A DNA stretch of 64,000 bases from an uncultured Pseudomonadales bacterium (GTDB taxonomy: Bacteria > Pseudomonadota > Gammaproteobacteria > Pseudomonadales > Balneatricaceae), in the NCBI GenBank assembly GCA_937773555.1, contig CALJVT010000002.1, forward strand, positions 742,501 through 806,500, read 5' to 3'. The translations under genes and the position numbers were made by a program. Below, one piece after another: positions 47,458 through 57,638 of this stretch. The notes under the pieces are model-generated. The model made no database searches. It saw only the letters and a program-made list of their open reading frames with translations, and was not told the DNA's origin. How positions within the stretch are numbered: position 1 is the stretch's first letter; each line of letters opens with the position of its first letter.

Positions 47458-48237
47458 ATGGACTCGGTGTTTTTTTATGTTGCCAAATTAGCCTGGTTGT
47501 TGGTGGCTGTGGATAGTGTGCTACTCATGGGGTTGGGTCTTGGTGTTGTGTGCCTCTATGTGGGGTGGCATAAGGCCGCCCGAAGGATTTTGGTTGCCTT
47601 GGCCTTAGTGTGCCTAACCATTGCTTTGTTTCCCATTGGTGAATGGCTATTTTACCCCCTAGAGCAACAAAATCCTCCAGTTTTGCTCCCCGCCCATGTT
47701 GATGGCATTGTGGTGCTTGGCGGTGGCGAAGCGGTTAGCTTAAGTCATGCTTGGCAACAAGTTGCCCTGGGTGATGGTGCTGAGCGTTTAACCACCATGG
47801 TCATGCTGGCTAATGCTTACCCTCAAGCTCAATTAGTTTTTACTGGTGGCTCTGGCAGTATGGTTCAACAGGGCACCACAGGTGCAGAAGTTGCAAGGCA
47901 GTTTGGGCAATCTATGGGGCTGCCCCAAGGTCGCTTAATGCTAGAGTCGAAATCACGTAATACGGTGGAAAATGCTGTACTAACGAAGGCCATGATGCAA
48001 CCAAAACCTGGCCAACGCTGGTTGCTGGTGACCAGTGCTTTTCATATGCCAAGATCCCTTGCAGTGTTTTGCAAAGCAGGCTGGCCAATGCAGCCCTACG
48101 CAGTAGATTATCGTGCAGAAAAGGGTAATTTATTGCGTTTTGACTGGGGCTTTGCAGAGCATTTACGCAACCTCAATCAGGCCTTTAAAGAATGGCTGGG
48201 ACTGGCTGCTTATAAGCTGACAGGCAAGGCCTGTTAG
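47458..48237 (+). CDS. YdcF/ElyC-family DUF218 protein
   Basis: Two N-terminal membrane segments (about 10-35 and 40-60), then a DUF218 domain with VDGIVVLGGGE, LVFTGGSGSM, LMLESKSRNTVENA and LVTSAFHMPRS. ElyC and SanA of this family affect envelope integrity in E. coli. 259 aa, placed between dsbC and hom; this spot is variable in relatives. Confidence 0.85.
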   Translation: MDSVFFYVAKLAWLLVAVDSVLLMGLGLGVVCLYVGWHKAARRILVALALVCLTIALFPIGEWLFYPLEQQNPPVLLPAHVDGIVVLGGGEAVSLSHAWQQVALGDGAERLTTMVMLANAYPQAQLVFTGGSGSMVQQGTTGAEVARQFGQSMGLPQGRLMLESKSRNTVENAVLTKAMMQPKPGQRWLLVTSAFHMPRSLAVFCKAGWPMQPYAVDYRAEKGNLLRFDWGFAEHLRNLNQAFKEWLGLAAYKLTGKAC

Positions 48238-48291
48238 GCTACAATATGCGGCTTGTTTTTATACATTAATTAGATACGCGCATTTGGCGCA

Positions 48292-49605
48292 ATGGGGATT
48301 ACCTTGAAACCGGTAAGAGTTGGTATTTGTGGATTTGGCACCGTCGGTGGCGGAACGTTTAATGTATTACAGCGCAACTGTGAAGAGATAACGCGCCGCA
48401 CTGGCCGCGCTATTGTGGTTGAACACATTGCTCAACGTCGTCCTAATGTTAATTGTGATACCGGTAACACAGCCATTACCGATGATATATTTGCTGTCGC
48501 TAATAACCCTGATATTGATGTGCTCGTAGAGCTTATTGGTGGGCATGAGCCAGCAAAAGAGCTCGTCCTCACAGCCATTCGTAATGGTAAACATGTAGTG
48601 ACGGCCAACAAGGCCTTAATAGCTGAACATGGTAACGAAATTTTTGAAGCAGCCCGCAAATACAACGTTGTCGTGGCCTATGAAGCCGCCATTGCTGGTG
48701 GTATTCCTATTGTTAAGGCGTTGCGTGAGGGGTTGGCGGCTAACAGTATTAATTGGCTGGCTGGTATTATTAATGGTACTGGCAATTTCATCCTTACGGA
48801 AATGCGTGATAAGGGCCGTGCCTTTGCCGACGTGTTAAAGGAGGCACAGGAGCTAGGTTATGCAGAAGCAGACCCCACCTTTGATGTAGAAGGCATCGAT
48901 GCGGCGCACAAGCTAACTATCTTATCGTCAGTAGCCTTTGGTATTCCTTTACAGTTTGACCAGTGTTACACCGAAGGAATTAGTAAAGTATCAGCTGAAG
49001 ACGTAGCTAATGCAGAATCCTTAGGTTACCGCATTAAGCACCTAGGCCTAACTCGCCGGACTGAAGCGGGTATAGAGTTGCGTGTGCACCCCACCTTGAT
49101 TCCAGAAAAACGTTTGATTGCTAACGTTCACGGCGTAATGAACGCTGTCTTAGTTGATGGCAATGCTGTTGGTCCAACTATGTACTATGGTGCTGGAGCC
49201 GGCGCAGAACCCACAGCGTCCTCAATAGTGGCAGATCTGGTAGACGTTGTTCGTGATATGGCTGTGGATCAAAACGTGCGTATGCCATCTTTAGCCTTCC
49301 AGCAAGACGCTATGTCTGATAGCCCTATCTTGTCGATGGATAACGTAGTTACTGCATTTTACATGCGCATGGCGGTGTCTGAAAAACCAGGTGTCCTAGC
49401 CCAAATCACTCAGATCCTGGGTAATGCAGGTATAAGCATTGAAGCTATTCGTCAACAAACTCATGTGTCCTCGCAGGTGCCGGTGATTATATTGACTCGC
49501 CCTGTGCTGGAAGGCCATATGAACGATGCTATTAAGGCCATTGAAGCCTTGGCAGACGTTAGTGGTGAAGTGACGCGAATTCGTGTCGAAAACTTAGACG
49601 GTTAG
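48292..49605 (+). CDS. hom: homoserine dehydrogenase
   Basis: Reduces aspartate semialdehyde to homoserine, leading to threonine and methionine. NAD(P)-binding VGICGFGTVGGGT at the N-terminus, the catalytic NKAL region (VVTANKALIAEHG), GIINGTGNFILT and a C-terminal ACT domain (SEKPGVLAQITQILG). No aspartokinase part, so it is the monofunctional form, 437 aa. A TTG at 48304 (KPVRVG...) is an alternative start. Confidence 0.96.
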   Translation: MGITLKPVRVGICGFGTVGGGTFNVLQRNCEEITRRTGRAIVVEHIAQRRPNVNCDTGNTAITDDIFAVANNPDIDVLVELIGGHEPAKELVLTAIRNGKHVVTANKALIAEHGNEIFEAARKYNVVVAYEAAIAGGIPIVKALREGLAANSINWLAGIINGTGNFILTEMRDKGRAFADVLKEAQELGYAEADPTFDVEGIDAAHKLTILSSVAFGIPLQFDQCYTEGISKVSAEDVANAESLGYRIKHLGLTRRTEAGIELRVHPTLIPEKRLIANVHGVMNAVLVDGNAVGPTMYYGAGAGAEPTASSIVADLVDVVRDMAVDQNVRMPSLAFQQDAMSDSPILSMDNVVTAFYMRMAVSEKPGVLAQITQILGNAGISIEAIRQQTHVSSQVPVIILTRPVLEGHMNDAIKAIEALADVSGEVTRIRVENLDG

Positions 49606-49613
49606 GAAGAAAT

Positions 49614-51002
49614 ATGCGTTATATCAGTACTCGTGGCCAAGCCCCAAGTCTTAGTTTTGAAGATGTATTGCTTACAGGCCTGGCAAGCGATGGTGGCCTT
49701 TATGTGCCAGAAACGTTACCACAATTTAGTCATCAAGAAATAGCCTCTTGGTCTACGCTTAACTACGCTGACTTGGCACACAAAATTTTGTTGCCGTTTG
49801 TTGAGGAAGACATCAGCAGCAGTGAACTTAAAACTATGGTGGATGAGACTTATGCTAGTTTTAATCACAAGGCTGTGGCGCCATTAATTCAGTTAGGCCA
49901 TAACGAATGGGTATTGGAGCTGTTCCACGGGCCTACCTTAGCGTTTAAAGATTTTGCTCTGCAGTTGCTAGGCCGTTTAATGGACAACGCACTCATTAAA
50001 CGTGATAAACATTTAGTCATTATGGGGGCTACCTCTGGTGACACTGGCTCTGCTGCCATTGAAGGCTGTAAACACAGCAACCGTGTACAGATGTTCATTT
50101 TGCATCCCCATGAACGGGTATCAGAGGTACAGCGTCGTCAGATGACTACCTTGTTGGGGGACAATGTTCACAACATCGCTGTGCGTGGCAATTTTGATGA
50201 TTGTCAGCAAATGGTTAAGCAAAGTTTTTCAGATCAATCCTTTCTAAAAGGTGGTCAGTTAGGTGCAGTTAATTCGATTAATTGGGCCCGGATCATGGCT
50301 CAGGTGGTTTACTATTTTTATGCAGCTGTTGCATTAGGAGGCCCCCACCGCCCAGTGTCGTTTAGTGTACCTACGGGTAACTTTGGTGATATTTATGCGG
50401 GTTATCTAGCTAAAAAAATGGGCTTGCCCATCCAGCAGCTCGTTGTTGCAACTAACCAAAATGATATTTTGCACCGCTGCATCAGTGCTAACCAATACCA
50501 AAAACACGGCTTAGTTCAAACCTTGTCTCCAAGTATGGATATTATGGTGTCGAGTAATTTTGAGCGCCTTTTGTTTGACCTATATGATCGTGATGGAGCG
50601 GCACTCAGTGAATTGTTAACAGGCCTTAATAACGGCACTGTAAGTAGTCTAGAACCAAAGCGATGGGAAAAAGCACGTGAGTTGTTTAGTAGTCATTGTG
50701 TTGATGATGAAACAACGTGTAGAGTGATTAGCCAAATTGCTCAACAACATAATTACTTGCTTGATCCTCATAGTGCCATAGGCGTTGAAGCTGGGCGGGT
50801 ATGTAACCAACACCCAGAAGTGCCAATGGTCACCTTGGCCACGGCTCACCCTGTTAAATTCTCAGAAGCCATTGTTAAGGCCGGTCAAGTGGTGCCGCCA
50901 CTTCCGAGCCACTTAACAGACTTGTTAGATCGTCCGGAACGTTGTGAAGTGTTAGATAACAACCTTTCTAAGGTGCAAGATTATATGATGAGCCAGCTCT
51001 AA
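49614..51002 (+). CDS. thrC: threonine synthase
   Basis: PLP enzyme converting O-phosphohomoserine to threonine. The PLP lysine is in LAFKDFALQLLGRL; ATSGDTGSAAIEGC and VPTGNFGDIYAGY are family segments. 462 aa, long form. Starts 8 bases after hom: a hom-thrC threonine pair. Confidence 0.96.
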   Translation: MRYISTRGQAPSLSFEDVLLTGLASDGGLYVPETLPQFSHQEIASWSTLNYADLAHKILLPFVEEDISSSELKTMVDETYASFNHKAVAPLIQLGHNEWVLELFHGPTLAFKDFALQLLGRLMDNALIKRDKHLVIMGATSGDTGSAAIEGCKHSNRVQMFILHPHERVSEVQRRQMTTLLGDNVHNIAVRGNFDDCQQMVKQSFSDQSFLKGGQLGAVNSINWARIMAQVVYYFYAAVALGGPHRPVSFSVPTGNFGDIYAGYLAKKMGLPIQQLVVATNQNDILHRCISANQYQKHGLVQTLSPSMDIMVSSNFERLLFDLYDRDGAALSELLTGLNNGTVSSLEPKRWEKARELFSSHCVDDETTCRVISQIAQQHNYLLDPHSAIGVEAGRVCNQHPEVPMVTLATAHPVKFSEAIVKAGQVVPPLPSHLTDLLDRPERCEVLDNNLSKVQDYMMSQL

Positions 51003-51017
51003 GAGCGCCGCGCATAT

Positions 51018-52742
51018 ATGTCAGTTCGCTTGCGTGTAGGCAGCTCCAATGCTGCCCTAGATGTTGCTTTTGATCCTCTCGTGGCCCGTGTATTTGCCCA
51101 CCGTGGTATCAGTGACCCTGTGCAAGTGGATTATCAACTCAAGAACCTCCTGCCCTACCATCAGCTTAAAGGCATAGAGTCAGCGGTGGCCCTGCTAGTG
51201 CATGCGCTTGAAGCTCAACAACATATTGTTATTGTTGGTGATTTCGACTGTGATGGTGCAACCAGTACCAGCCTTGCTATGTTGGCATTGGGCGCCATGG
51301 GAGCCAAAAATGTAAGCTACTTAGTGCCTAACCGGTTTGATTTTGGCTATGGTTTAAGTACTGCTCTGGTTGATTACGCACAAACCATTCAGCCAGATTT
51401 AATTGTCACTGTAGACAACGGTATTGCCAGCCATGAGGGCGTTAAGCGGGCCCATGAGTTGGGAATAAAAGTAGTGGTGACAGATCATCACCTAGCAGCT
51501 GACACCTTGCCCGAAGCCGATGCTATTGTTAACCCCAACCAACCTGGGTGTGAGTTCCCATTTAAGTCTACGGCTGGAGTTGGTGTCATTTTCTACGTTA
51601 TGTCAGCCTTACGCCGCCAGTTACAAACGCAGGGATGGTTTGCTCAGCAACAGATTGCGCCGCCTAACATGGCCCAATACCTAGACTTAGTTGCCCTAGG
51701 CACCGTAGCAGACCTCGTGCCGATGGAGCATAACAACCGTATTCTTGTAGCCCAGGGGTTAGCGCGCATCCGTGCAGGTAAAGTGAGGCCTGGTTTATTA
51801 GCCTTGTTAAACGTAGCAAAACGCCAGCATCATAATCTACAAGCTTCTGATTTAGGCTTTAGTGTGGGCCCACGGCTTAATGCTGCGGGTAGGCTAGATG
51901 ACATGAGCTTGGGCATTGAGTGTTTGTTGAGTGACAACGAACAGATTGCCAACCAGCTGGCTCAAGAGTTAGATGAGCTCAATGCTCAAAGGCGCAATAT
52001 AGAAGCGGATATGCAGCAGCAGGCTAGCAATATTTTAACGCGCCTAGAAGCTAGCCAAGATAAAGTAATGCCCAAATGTGTGTGCTTGTACCACCCTGAT
52101 TGGCACCAAGGAGTGGTAGGCATCGTCGCTTCTCGAATCAAAGAGAAGTGGCATCGGCCAGCGTTAGTATTTGCTCAAGGGGATGCAGACACACTTAAGG
52201 GATCATGTCGCAGTATTGCAGGGTTCCATTTACGCGATGCCTTGGCAGCAGTAGATGCTCGTAACCCTGGGCTAATCATCAAGTTTGGTGGCCATGCCAT
52301 GGCAGCTGGCTTGAGCATTAAGGCTGATCACTTTGGTGACTTTGAAGACGCATTAAATACCTACGCCCAAGAACACCTAGCAGACAGCTTATTGGCTCAA
52401 GAGTGGCGTTCTGATGGTGAATTAAGTACTCAGGAGTTACAGCTTAACCAAGCTTTTCTTTTGCAACAAGCAGGACCCTGGGGGCAGGGCTTTGAAGAGC
52501 CAACGTTCCATGGCCGCTTTATGGTGGTGCAACAACGTATTGTGGGAGAAAAGCATCTCAAGTTAGTATTGGCAGATCTTCAAACAGGAGAGCTAGTGGA
52601 TGCTATCTATTTCAATATAGATTTAGCCGTTTGGCCCAACACTTGTGAACAGGCAGATCTTGTCTATCGTTTGGATATTAATGAGTTTCGTGGGCGCCAA
52701 AGTTTACAATTGATGGTTCAGCACATGAGCCCTGTGGTTTAA
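51018..52742 (+). CDS. recJ: single-stranded-DNA exonuclease RecJ
   Basis: 5'-3' ssDNA exonuclease of the DHH superfamily used in RecF recombination and mismatch repair. Motif I VGDFDCDGATSTS, motif III VVTDHHLAADTLPEADAIVNP, KFGGHAMAAGLSI in the DHHA1 part and a C-terminal OB-like domain. 574 aa. Convergent with the DUF1289 gene. It could also serve repair initiated by the MutL encoded upstream. Confidence 0.96.
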   Translation: MSVRLRVGSSNAALDVAFDPLVARVFAHRGISDPVQVDYQLKNLLPYHQLKGIESAVALLVHALEAQQHIVIVGDFDCDGATSTSLAMLALGAMGAKNVSYLVPNRFDFGYGLSTALVDYAQTIQPDLIVTVDNGIASHEGVKRAHELGIKVVVTDHHLAADTLPEADAIVNPNQPGCEFPFKSTAGVGVIFYVMSALRRQLQTQGWFAQQQIAPPNMAQYLDLVALGTVADLVPMEHNNRILVAQGLARIRAGKVRPGLLALLNVAKRQHHNLQASDLGFSVGPRLNAAGRLDDMSLGIECLLSDNEQIANQLAQELDELNAQRRNIEADMQQQASNILTRLEASQDKVMPKCVCLYHPDWHQGVVGIVASRIKEKWHRPALVFAQGDADTLKGSCRSIAGFHLRDALAAVDARNPGLIIKFGGHAMAAGLSIKADHFGDFEDALNTYAQEHLADSLLAQEWRSDGELSTQELQLNQAFLLQQAGPWGQGFEEPTFHGRFMVVQQRIVGEKHLKLVLADLQTGELVDAIYFNIDLAVWPNTCEQADLVYRLDINEFRGRQSLQLMVQHMSPVV

Positions 52743-52760
52743 GCAGTATCAAGGTTTCAG

Positions 52761-53030
52761 CTACAGTAAATCTGTCTGAGGGGACAGGGGTTCAGTAAAA
52801 TTGAGCTCTAGATTAACGTCACCTTTACCCTTAGCGCGCCGGCGCTCCATCATTCGCTGATAACGGCGAGCACACAGCTTCATTACTTGAAGCTGCTCAC
52901 CAGTGCTCATATCATGCCACCCAAAACGCTCATCCCGCGAGCGCATACAACCTTTGCAAAAACCCTTAGGGCTATTTTCGCATACGCCGATACAGGGGCT
53001 AGGGGCTTCAAATAATTCAGACTGTTCCAT
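52761..53030 (-). CDS. DUF1289 protein
   Basis: 89 aa from the ATG at 53030 (MEQSELFEAPS). SPCIGVCENSPKGFCKGCMRSRDE ... GWHDMS matches DUF1289: cysteines at about 14, 18, 26 and 29 likely bind metal. Basic C-terminal part (RRYQRMMERRRAKGKG). Function unknown. Convergent with recJ. A paralog sits in the island at 28968-29147; the two share the cysteine pattern but little else. Confidence 0.8.
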   Translation of the reverse strand: MEQSELFEAPSPCIGVCENSPKGFCKGCMRSRDERFGWHDMSTGEQLQVMKLCARRYQRMMERRRAKGKGDVNLELNFTEPLSPQTDLL

Positions 53031-53108
53031 GGCGCGCAATATACCAGTTTATGCCGATAAAGTCCCTTTTCCCACCCCCAACACTGGGTATAAGCGTAGT
53101 TAACTAAC

Positions 53109-54197
53109 TTATGGCAATTTAATGGTGGCAATCATGGGCAAGTGATCTGATATATGCCAGGTGTCTTGCTGCAGTACTTCAGCCTTGTTAACCCGCATAT
53201 TGTTGCTATACACAAAGTAATCTAAGGTGCGATCTGGTGCAGTCACTTCTGAGCGGTTAGGGAAATAAGTAAACCATTCTTTGGCATCAGCTCCATTAGC
53301 CTGATCGATACTGGGGATAACATTAAACTGATTATAAATTCGGGTAAATTCACTATCAGGTTGGTAAAAGCTGCGGCCAGTGGCATCCATGTTTTCATAT
53401 TGGCCTGGGGGCAGTAAATTAAAGTCGCCAGCAATTATCCAAGACTCATTATTGTCATTTTTATCAGTCAATAACCGCTGTAAGTAAGACACTTGCTGCT
53501 GCATAGTATCTGAACCTTGAGCAAAAGCGTCAAAGTGAGTATTCATAACGGTTAGCTTCTCACCTCCAAAGATAGGTAGGCTGACTTCTTGGATCGCCCG
53601 GCGGAAGTTAAATTGATCAGTCAATAGGTCATTTTTTATAGTGGCTAACTGGTGGCGCAAGGCATCACCCAACTTATATTTCGAGATCACTGCTAGTTTC
53701 ATCCCTACCGAGCCCATAATTTGTGGTAGAGGTACAAAGTTTGCTTGCCAATAAAATGCTTCACTATAGTTGCCGTATTTAGCGGGAAGCATAGTGAGAA
53801 GGCGCTGGAGCTGGTCTTCATAATCGGTGCGTTTGGCATTATCATGCAGTTCTTGTAGCAAGATAACGTCTGGGTTTTGCTCAATAATAAGCTGTGCAAC
53901 GTGCTTAAAGGTTTGGTCAATGTCAGCTTTGCTGGCCCTAATGTCTGGTCCATCGCCATCCAAACGGTCATACCAAAATTCGTAATTCTTGCCAGACATA
54001 TACTGTAAATTCCAGCTGAGTATCTTTACCTCTTGGCCGGGTTCTAATATGGGTGCCTCGGTTTGGTTAATCACCACTTCTGGCTGCAAGGCGGGTGGGT
54101 GAAAAGTAATGCTCCAAATCAATAAAGCGAGAGCAATCATTAAAGCCACCAAACTGATGGTTATCCATTTAATACTTTTCATTAAAACGATGAACAT
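53109..54197 (-). CDS. membrane-anchored endonuclease/exonuclease/phosphatase-family protein
   Basis: One N-terminal membrane segment (about 10-32), then a periplasm-facing EEP domain: LSWNLQYMSG, DVILLQELHDN, VMNTHFDAFAQGS, IIAGDFNLLPPGQ and SDHLPMIATI, the metal-binding and catalytic series. 362 aa. The family includes DNases, sphingomyelinases and sugar-phosphate hydrolases, so the substrate cannot be fixed. Divergent from betB. Confidence 0.85.
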   Translation of the reverse strand: MFIVLMKSIKWITISLVALMIALALLIWSITFHPPALQPEVVINQTEAPILEPGQEVKILSWNLQYMSGKNYEFWYDRLDGDGPDIRASKADIDQTFKHVAQLIIEQNPDVILLQELHDNAKRTDYEDQLQRLLTMLPAKYGNYSEAFYWQANFVPLPQIMGSVGMKLAVISKYKLGDALRHQLATIKNDLLTDQFNFRRAIQEVSLPIFGGEKLTVMNTHFDAFAQGSDTMQQQVSYLQRLLTDKNDNNESWIIAGDFNLLPPGQYENMDATGRSFYQPDSEFTRIYNQFNVIPSIDQANGADAKEWFTYFPNRSEVTAPDRTLDYFVYSNNMRVNKAEVLQQDTWHISDHLPMIATIKLP

Positions 54198-54279
54198 TTG
54201 TTATTCTCGAACAGTGATATTACTCTTCAGTAAGTAGCAGTGTACCCGCGAGTAGGACTGCTCGTCCAGCTTGCTTCCG

Positions 54280-54307
54280 TTGACATTGCAAGACATTCAG
54301 GTAGACT
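54280..54307 (+). promoter_or_regulatory. betBA promoter
   Basis: A perfect TTGACA (54280-54285) and TAGACT (54302-54307) are 16 bases apart. Transcription should begin near 54314, about 49 bases before the betB ATG. Confidence 0.7.
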
Positions 54308-54308
54308 C

Positions 54309-54332
54309 TTTATCGAACAACCATTCAATAAA
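54309..54332. promoter_or_regulatory. candidate BetI operator
   Basis: Inverted repeat TTTATCGAA / TTCAATAAA with a 6-base spacer and one mismatch, directly after the -10 box and over the predicted start site of betBA. The TTGAAC/GTTCAA core resembles the reported E. coli BetI site. A betI gene is at 60339, so repression by BetI relieved by choline is the natural reading; the binding itself is inferred. Confidence 0.6.
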
Positions 54333-54362
54333 AAATCCATTAACCCTTTTTGAATTAATCTT

Positions 54363-55820
54363 ATGCAACACACGCAGCTCTATATTAACGGTGCTCATAC
54401 GAGCGCAACGTCTAATGAAACATTTACTAGTATTAATCCGGCCACTGGCCAGCCCCTAGGTACCATAGACCAAGCTAGTCAGGGAGACGTGGATGCTGCT
54501 GTTGTGTCGGCCCAAGCTGGGTTTGCCATTTGGTCTGCAATGATGCCTGTTGAGCGTGCACGTATCCTGCAAAAAGCAGCAAGAATATTACGTGAACGCA
54601 ACGATGAGTTGGCGCAGCTAGAAGTATTAGACACAGGTAAACCTCTGCAAGAAGCTAATTGTGTGGATATAGTCTCCGGTGCTGACGTGATCGAGTACTA
54701 TGCTGGGCTCATTTGTGGCATGCAAGGCACGCAGCAAGACTTAGGTAAAGATGCTTTTTTCATGTCACGTCGTGAACCTTTAGGGGTGTGTGCTGGTATT
54801 GGAGCCTGGAATTATCCCATTCAAATCGCCTGTTGGAAGTCTGGGCCTTGCTTGGCTGCAGGTAATACTATGGTGTTTAAGCCTTCTGAAGAAACCCCAT
54901 TAAGCGTCATGAAGTTGGCAGAAATTTATACTGAAGCGGGCGTGCCGGACGGCGTATTTAACGTAGTGCAAGGTGATTTTCGTGTGGGTCAAATGCTTAC
55001 TGCCCATAAAGATGTCGCTAAAGTCTCCTTTACTGGGGAATCTGGTACTGGCAAAAAAATCATGTCTGACTCTGCTTCCAACCTTAAACAAGTGACCATG
55101 GAGTTGGGTGGCAAGTCACCTATGCTAGTGTTTGATGATGCCAAGTTGGATAATGCTGTGGCAGGGGCAATGTTGGCTAATTTTTACACCCAAGGTGAAG
55201 TGTGCACTAATGGCACTCGGGTGTTTGTGCAGGCTGGAGTATATGATGAATTTGTGGCCAAAGCGGTTGAATGTGCCAATAGAATTAAACTTGGTGATCC
55301 GCTTGATTTAGACACTCAAATGGGTGCCTTGATTAGTATAGAACATTTAGAAAAAGTAATGGGCTTTATTGAAGGGGCCAAACTCACCAGTGCGCGCTTA
55401 GTGTGTGGTGGACACCGGCATCATTCTGAGGCGACCCAGCACGGGTACTTTGTTGAACCCACCATATTTGCTGATTGCACGGACGACATGGTGCACGTAA
55501 AAGAAGAAATATTTGGCCCAGTAATGTCTATTTTAAAGTTTACTGATGAAGATGAGGTAATTGCTCGTGCAAATGATACAGACTATGGTTTGGCGGCGGG
55601 TGTATTTAGCCAAGATATTAGCAGGGCCCACCGGGTGATTAATCAGATCCAAGCTGGCATATGTTGGATCAATAGCTGGGGTGATTCACCTGCAGAGATG
55701 CCAGTAGGTGGCTACAAACAATCTGGTGTTGGCAGGGAGAATGGCCCAGAAACCTTGCACCACTACACGCAGGTGAAAAGCGTCTTTGTTCGCTTAGACG
55801 ATTTAGAATCCCCTTATTAA
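54363..55820 (+). CDS. betB: betaine-aldehyde dehydrogenase
   Basis: Oxidises betaine aldehyde to glycine betaine. Aldehyde-dehydrogenase catalytic residues: general base E247 (TMELGGKSP) and nucleophile C281 ([13 protein letters not shown]). The N-terminus begins with the substrate-side segment typical of BetB, and [15 protein letters not shown] is characteristic. 485 aa. First gene of betBA under the predicted BetI-controlled promoter. Confidence 0.95.
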   Translation: MQHTQLYINGAHTSATSNETFTSINPATGQPLGTIDQASQGDVDAAVVSAQAGFAIWSAMMPVERARILQKAARILRERNDELAQLEVLDTGKPLQEANCVDIVSGADVIEYYAGLICGMQGTQQDLGKDAFFMSRREPLGVCAGIGAWNYPIQIACWKSGPCLAAGNTMVFKPSEETPLSVMKLAEIYTEAGVPDGVFNVVQGDFRVGQMLTAHKDVAKVSFTGESGTGKKIMSDSASNLKQVTMELGGKSPMLVFDDAKLDNAVAGAMLANFYTQGEVCTNGTRVFVQAGVYDEFVAKAVECANRIKLGDPLDLDTQMGALISIEHLEKVMGFIEGAKLTSARLVCGGHRHHSEATQHGYFVEPTIFADCTDDMVHVKEEIFGPVMSILKFTDEDEVIARANDTDYGLAAGVFSQDISRAHRVINQIQAGICWINSWGDSPAEMPVGGYKQSGVGRENGPETLHHYTQVKSVFVRLDDLESPY

Positions 55821-55833
55821 GGAATACTTCAGC

Positions 55834-57537
55834 ATGACTAAGACATATGATTACATTATTGTTGGAGCAGGTTCTGCTGGTTGCGTATTGGCGAACAGAC
55901 TTAGCCAAAGTGGTGAGCATCGAGTGCTCTTATTAGAAACTGGAGGCACTGATAAAAGTATTTTCATTCAAATGCCCACGGCTTTGTCTTACCCCATGAA
56001 TACAGAAAAATACGCCTGGCAATTCCACAGCCAAGCCGAAGCAGGGCTCGATGGCCGTGAAATGCATTGTCCCCGCGGTAAAGTTTTGGGGGGCTCATCT
56101 TCTATTAATGGCATGGTTTATGTACGTGGCCATGCAATGGACTATGAACAGTGGCAAGAACAAGGTGCAATGGGTTGGAATTATGCAGACTGCTTGCCGT
56201 ATTTTAAACAGGCCGAAACATGGCAAGGTGGTGAAGACGAATATCGCGGTGGTAGTGGCCCAGTAGGCACCTGCGGTGGCAATAACATGCGCCTTAACCC
56301 TCTCTATCAAGCCTTTATTGATGCTGGCCAAGAAGCTGGGTATCCATACACTAAAGACTTTAATGGAGAGCAACAAGAAGGTTTTGGTGCGATGCACATG
56401 ACCGTTAAAAGCGGTGTGCGTTCCAGCACCAGTAATGCACATTTACGCAGAGCCCTTAAGCGTCCTAACCTTACCTTAATAAAAAGGGTGACGGCTCAAA
56501 AGGTGTTGTTTGATGGCCTACAAGCTACGGGGGTGGAATACCTTCAAGGTAGCCAGCTGAAGCAGGTCTATGCTAGTAAAGAAGTGATATTAAGTGCAGG
56601 TTCTGTGGGCTCTCCACAATTACTGCAGCTGTCTGGCGTAGGGCCTGCCCAAGTGTTAGCTGACGCCCATGTACCCTTGGTGCATGATTTACCGGGTGTT
56701 GGTGAAAACCTGCAAGATCACCTTGAAGTATACTTTCAATACCGGTGTAACCAACCTATCAGCCTTAATAGCAAGCTTGATTACTTTAATATGGGTTTAA
56801 TAGGTGCTCGTTGGCTGCTTACAAAAACTGGATTAGGTGCAACTAACCATTTTGAATCTTGTGGTTTTATTCGCTCACGTGCGGGCCTTAAATGGCCAAA
56901 CATCCAATACCATTTTTTACCAGCAGCCATGCGCTACGATGGTAATGCAGCCTTTGATGGGCACGGGTATCAGGTTCATGTAGGCCCTAATAAGCCAAGT
57001 AGTCGTGGGCATATTCGTATTGTGTCTAACAAAGCAAGTGATGCGCCAGAAATAGTGTTTAACTACATTGGCACAGAACAAGATAAGCAAGACTGGCGCG
57101 ACTGTATTCGCCTTACCCGAGAACTGCTTAATCAACCCGCTCTAGACCCATTTAAAGGTGAAGAAATTCAGCCTGGACAAAACGTACAAACTGATGATGA
57201 AATTGATGCCTGGGTGAAAGAGAATGTTGAAAGTGCCTACCATCCGTCCTGTACTTGCAAGATGGGAGCAGATGAAGATGTTATGGCAGTGCTTGATAGC
57301 CAATGCAAAGTGCGTGGTTTAAAAGGGTTAAGAGTAGTCGATTCCTCTATCTTTCCAGTAATTACGAATGGCAACTTAAACGCGCCAACTATCATGGTAG
57401 CAGAGAAAGCAGCGGACTTAATCCTAGGTAAAAAGCCGTTGTCACCTGCAGATGCTAATGTGTGGATCGCAGACCAATGGCAACATTTGCAGCGCACGGG
57501 TACCCCGGTGCGCACTTTTGAATTAATGGGTGATTAA
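55834..57537 (+). CDS. betA: choline dehydrogenase
   Basis: Membrane-associated GMC flavoenzyme oxidising choline to betaine aldehyde (and further). FAD motif [18 protein letters not shown] near the N-terminus, GMC signature 1 [17 protein letters not shown], signature 2 [18 protein letters not shown], and the catalytic histidine in [10 protein letters not shown]. 567 aa. AAGGAA before the ATG. Follows betB by 13 bases. No choline transporter (BetT) is in the window. Confidence 0.96.
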   Translation: MTKTYDYIIVGAGSAGCVLANRLSQSGEHRVLLLETGGTDKSIFIQMPTALSYPMNTEKYAWQFHSQAEAGLDGREMHCPRGKVLGGSSSINGMVYVRGHAMDYEQWQEQGAMGWNYADCLPYFKQAETWQGGEDEYRGGSGPVGTCGGNNMRLNPLYQAFIDAGQEAGYPYTKDFNGEQQEGFGAMHMTVKSGVRSSTSNAHLRRALKRPNLTLIKRVTAQKVLFDGLQATGVEYLQGSQLKQVYASKEVILSAGSVGSPQLLQLSGVGPAQVLADAHVPLVHDLPGVGENLQDHLEVYFQYRCNQPISLNSKLDYFNMGLIGARWLLTKTGLGATNHFESCGFIRSRAGLKWPNIQYHFLPAAMRYDGNAAFDGHGYQVHVGPNKPSSRGHIRIVSNKASDAPEIVFNYIGTEQDKQDWRDCIRLTRELLNQPALDPFKGEEIQPGQNVQTDDEIDAWVKENVESAYHPSCTCKMGADEDVMAVLDSQCKVRGLKGLRVVDSSIFPVITNGNLNAPTIMVAEKAADLILGKKPLSPADANVWIADQWQHLQRTGTPVRTFELMGD

Positions 57538-57638
57538 CGCACTTAAGGTGCTGTGATGCGCTTAAAAATTCACGACAGCGTGCAGTGGTTGTATTACAAT
57601 AATTCTTTGAGTTTGTTCTAAGAGACAGCTGCCAATCT

